This document shows positions 63,300 through 64,000 of a DNA stretch of 64,000 nucleotides, piece after piece. A program made the position numbers and the translations under genes. Origin of the DNA: Aurantiacibacter suaedae (GTDB lineage: Bacteria; Pseudomonadota; Alphaproteobacteria; Sphingomonadales; Sphingomonadaceae); contig NZ_SKCG01000001.1 in assembly GCF_005434915.1 (NCBI RefSeq), positions 372,001 to 436,000 of the forward strand. The letters run 5' to 3'. The number at the start of each line of letters is the position of its first letter. Positions within the stretch are counted from its first letter, which is position 1. The notes beneath the pieces are model-generated. The model was not told the DNA's origin. It ran no database searches and was given only the letters and a program-made list of their open reading frames with translations.

Positions 63300-64000
63300 G
63301 TGCGCGTTGACCTGTTCGATTTCGACCTCCCGCCCGAGCGGATAGCGCTGCGTCCGGCGCGCCCGCGCGACGCGGCGCGGATGCTGGTGGTGAAAGAGGG
63401 CGAACCGCTTGCCGATGCGGGCGTGCGCGACCTGCCCAGCCTGCTCGCACCGGGCGACGTGCTGGTCTTCAACGATACCCGCGTGATCCCTGCCCAGCTT
63501 GAAGGGCGGCGCGGTGAGGCACGGATCGGGGCGACGCTCCACAAGCGGCTCGACCTCAGGCGCTGGCAGGCCTTTATCCGCAATGCCAAGCGGCTGCGCG
63601 AGGGCGACGTGATCGACTTCGGCGCGGAAGTTGTCGCCGCGGCAGAGACGCGCCATGCCGATGGCTCGTTCACGCTCGCCTTCGCGGGCGAGGAGCCGGT
63701 CGAACTGCTGCTCGAGCGTGCGGGCACCATGCCTCTGCCGCCCTATATCGCGCAAAAGCGCGGCACCGACGAGGCCGACCGCTCGGACTATCAGACAATG
63801 TTTGCCCGCGAGGATGGCGCGGTTGCCGCCCCCACCGCCTCGCTCCATTTCACCGACGCACTGGTTGCCGCCCTCGACGCGGCGGGGATCGCCCGCGAGA
63901 CACTAACTCTGCACGTAGGGGCAGGGACCTTCCTGCCGGTGAAGGCCGAGGACACTGCCGAGCATAAGATGCACTCCGAATGGGGCCGCATCGATGCCGC
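63300..64000 (+). CDS. queA: tRNA preQ1(34) S-adenosylmethionine ribosyltransferase-isomerase, 5' part
   Basis: The frame opens at GTG 63300 ([17 protein letters not shown]) with AAGGGGG 7 bases upstream and stays open to the window end, 233 codons. [26 protein letters not shown], and [15 protein letters not shown] with SEWGR-type sequence are typical of QueA, which makes epoxyqueuosine in tRNA. The gene is cut by the window edge, not broken. Confidence 0.94.
   Translation, partial: MRVDLFDFDLPPERIALRPARPRDAARMLVVKEGEPLADAGVRDLPSLLAPGDVLVFNDTRVIPAQLEGRRGEARIGATLHKRLDLRRWQAFIRNAKRLREGDVIDFGAEVVAAAETRHADGSFTLAFAGEEPVELLLERAGTMPLPPYIAQKRGTDEADRSDYQTMFAREDGAVAAPTASLHFTDALVAALDAAGIARETLTLHVGAGTFLPVKAEDTAEHKMHSEWGRIDA

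Overview
The window is a 64 kb piece of a GC-rich alphaproteobacterial chromosome, most probably Sphingomonadales of the Erythrobacter group. Pointers are the GAAC-N7-GAAC LexA sites of the alphaproteobacterial type, an imuA/imuB/dnaE2 mutasome, a PrsK/PrsR two-component pair with its sugar transferase, an RNase E with a charged insertion in its S1 domain, and a phoR-pst-phoB cluster. The assignment is inferred from gene content, not from a marker gene. I see no rRNA, IS element, prophage or CRISPR array; coding density is high.

Layout. 1-6 kb: sdhB, a hotdog thioesterase and the start of zapE (minus), an SDR and a methyltransferase (plus), then rne (minus) with a UUCG-loop terminator. 6-15.5 kb: plus-strand cell-wall and translation genes (amidase, PBP1A, prfB, a lipoprotein methyltransferase, a nitronate-monooxygenase-like flavoprotein, a hydrolase, efp, an inositol-phosphatase-like gene, tRNA-Leu). 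15.6-26.6 kb: an SLC13/RCK transporter, the sugar transferase-prsK-prsR exopolysaccharide module, a DUF475 membrane protein, panB and an NSS-family transporter. 26.6-35.4 kb: the SOS region, made of imuA-imuB-lipoprotein and dnaE2-extensin-like peptidase, each behind its own LexA box, with a terC gene between them. 35.4-42.7 kb: phoR-pstSCAB-phoU-phoB. 42.8-46.4 kb: two tRNA-Glu genes, recJ, a conserved hypothetical and an AHH-type nuclease-like protein. 46.4-58 kb: branched-chain amino acid genes (leuA with a leucine leader peptide, ilvC, ilvH, ilvB), yceI, two glycosyltransferases, miaA, serB and a secreted protein with a striking operator-like palindrome. 58-64 kb: DUF1993-purL (minus), then xseB, ispA, coaD, a periplasmic cyclophilin and the start of queA (plus).

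How it fits together. ilvBHC and leuA cover much of valine/isoleucine/leucine synthesis, and panB draws on the same 2-oxoisovalerate pool. The Pst-Pho genes make a complete phosphate sensing and uptake unit, with a PhoB-type box in front of phoB itself. The SOS genes encode a translesion polymerase and its partners; unusually, each SOS unit also carries an envelope gene (a lipoprotein; a predicted LAS-type metallopeptidase-fold protein).

Most notable: (i) the two SOS units with envelope genes; (ii) a 15-codon leucine-rich, probably leaderless leader peptide plus an 11-bp inverted repeat before leuA; (iii) a palindromic element inside the dnaE2 coding sequence; (iv) a perfect 12-bp inverted repeat over the -10 and ribosome-binding region of a secreted-protein gene; (v) a four-cysteine extension on a nitronate-monooxygenase-fold protein.
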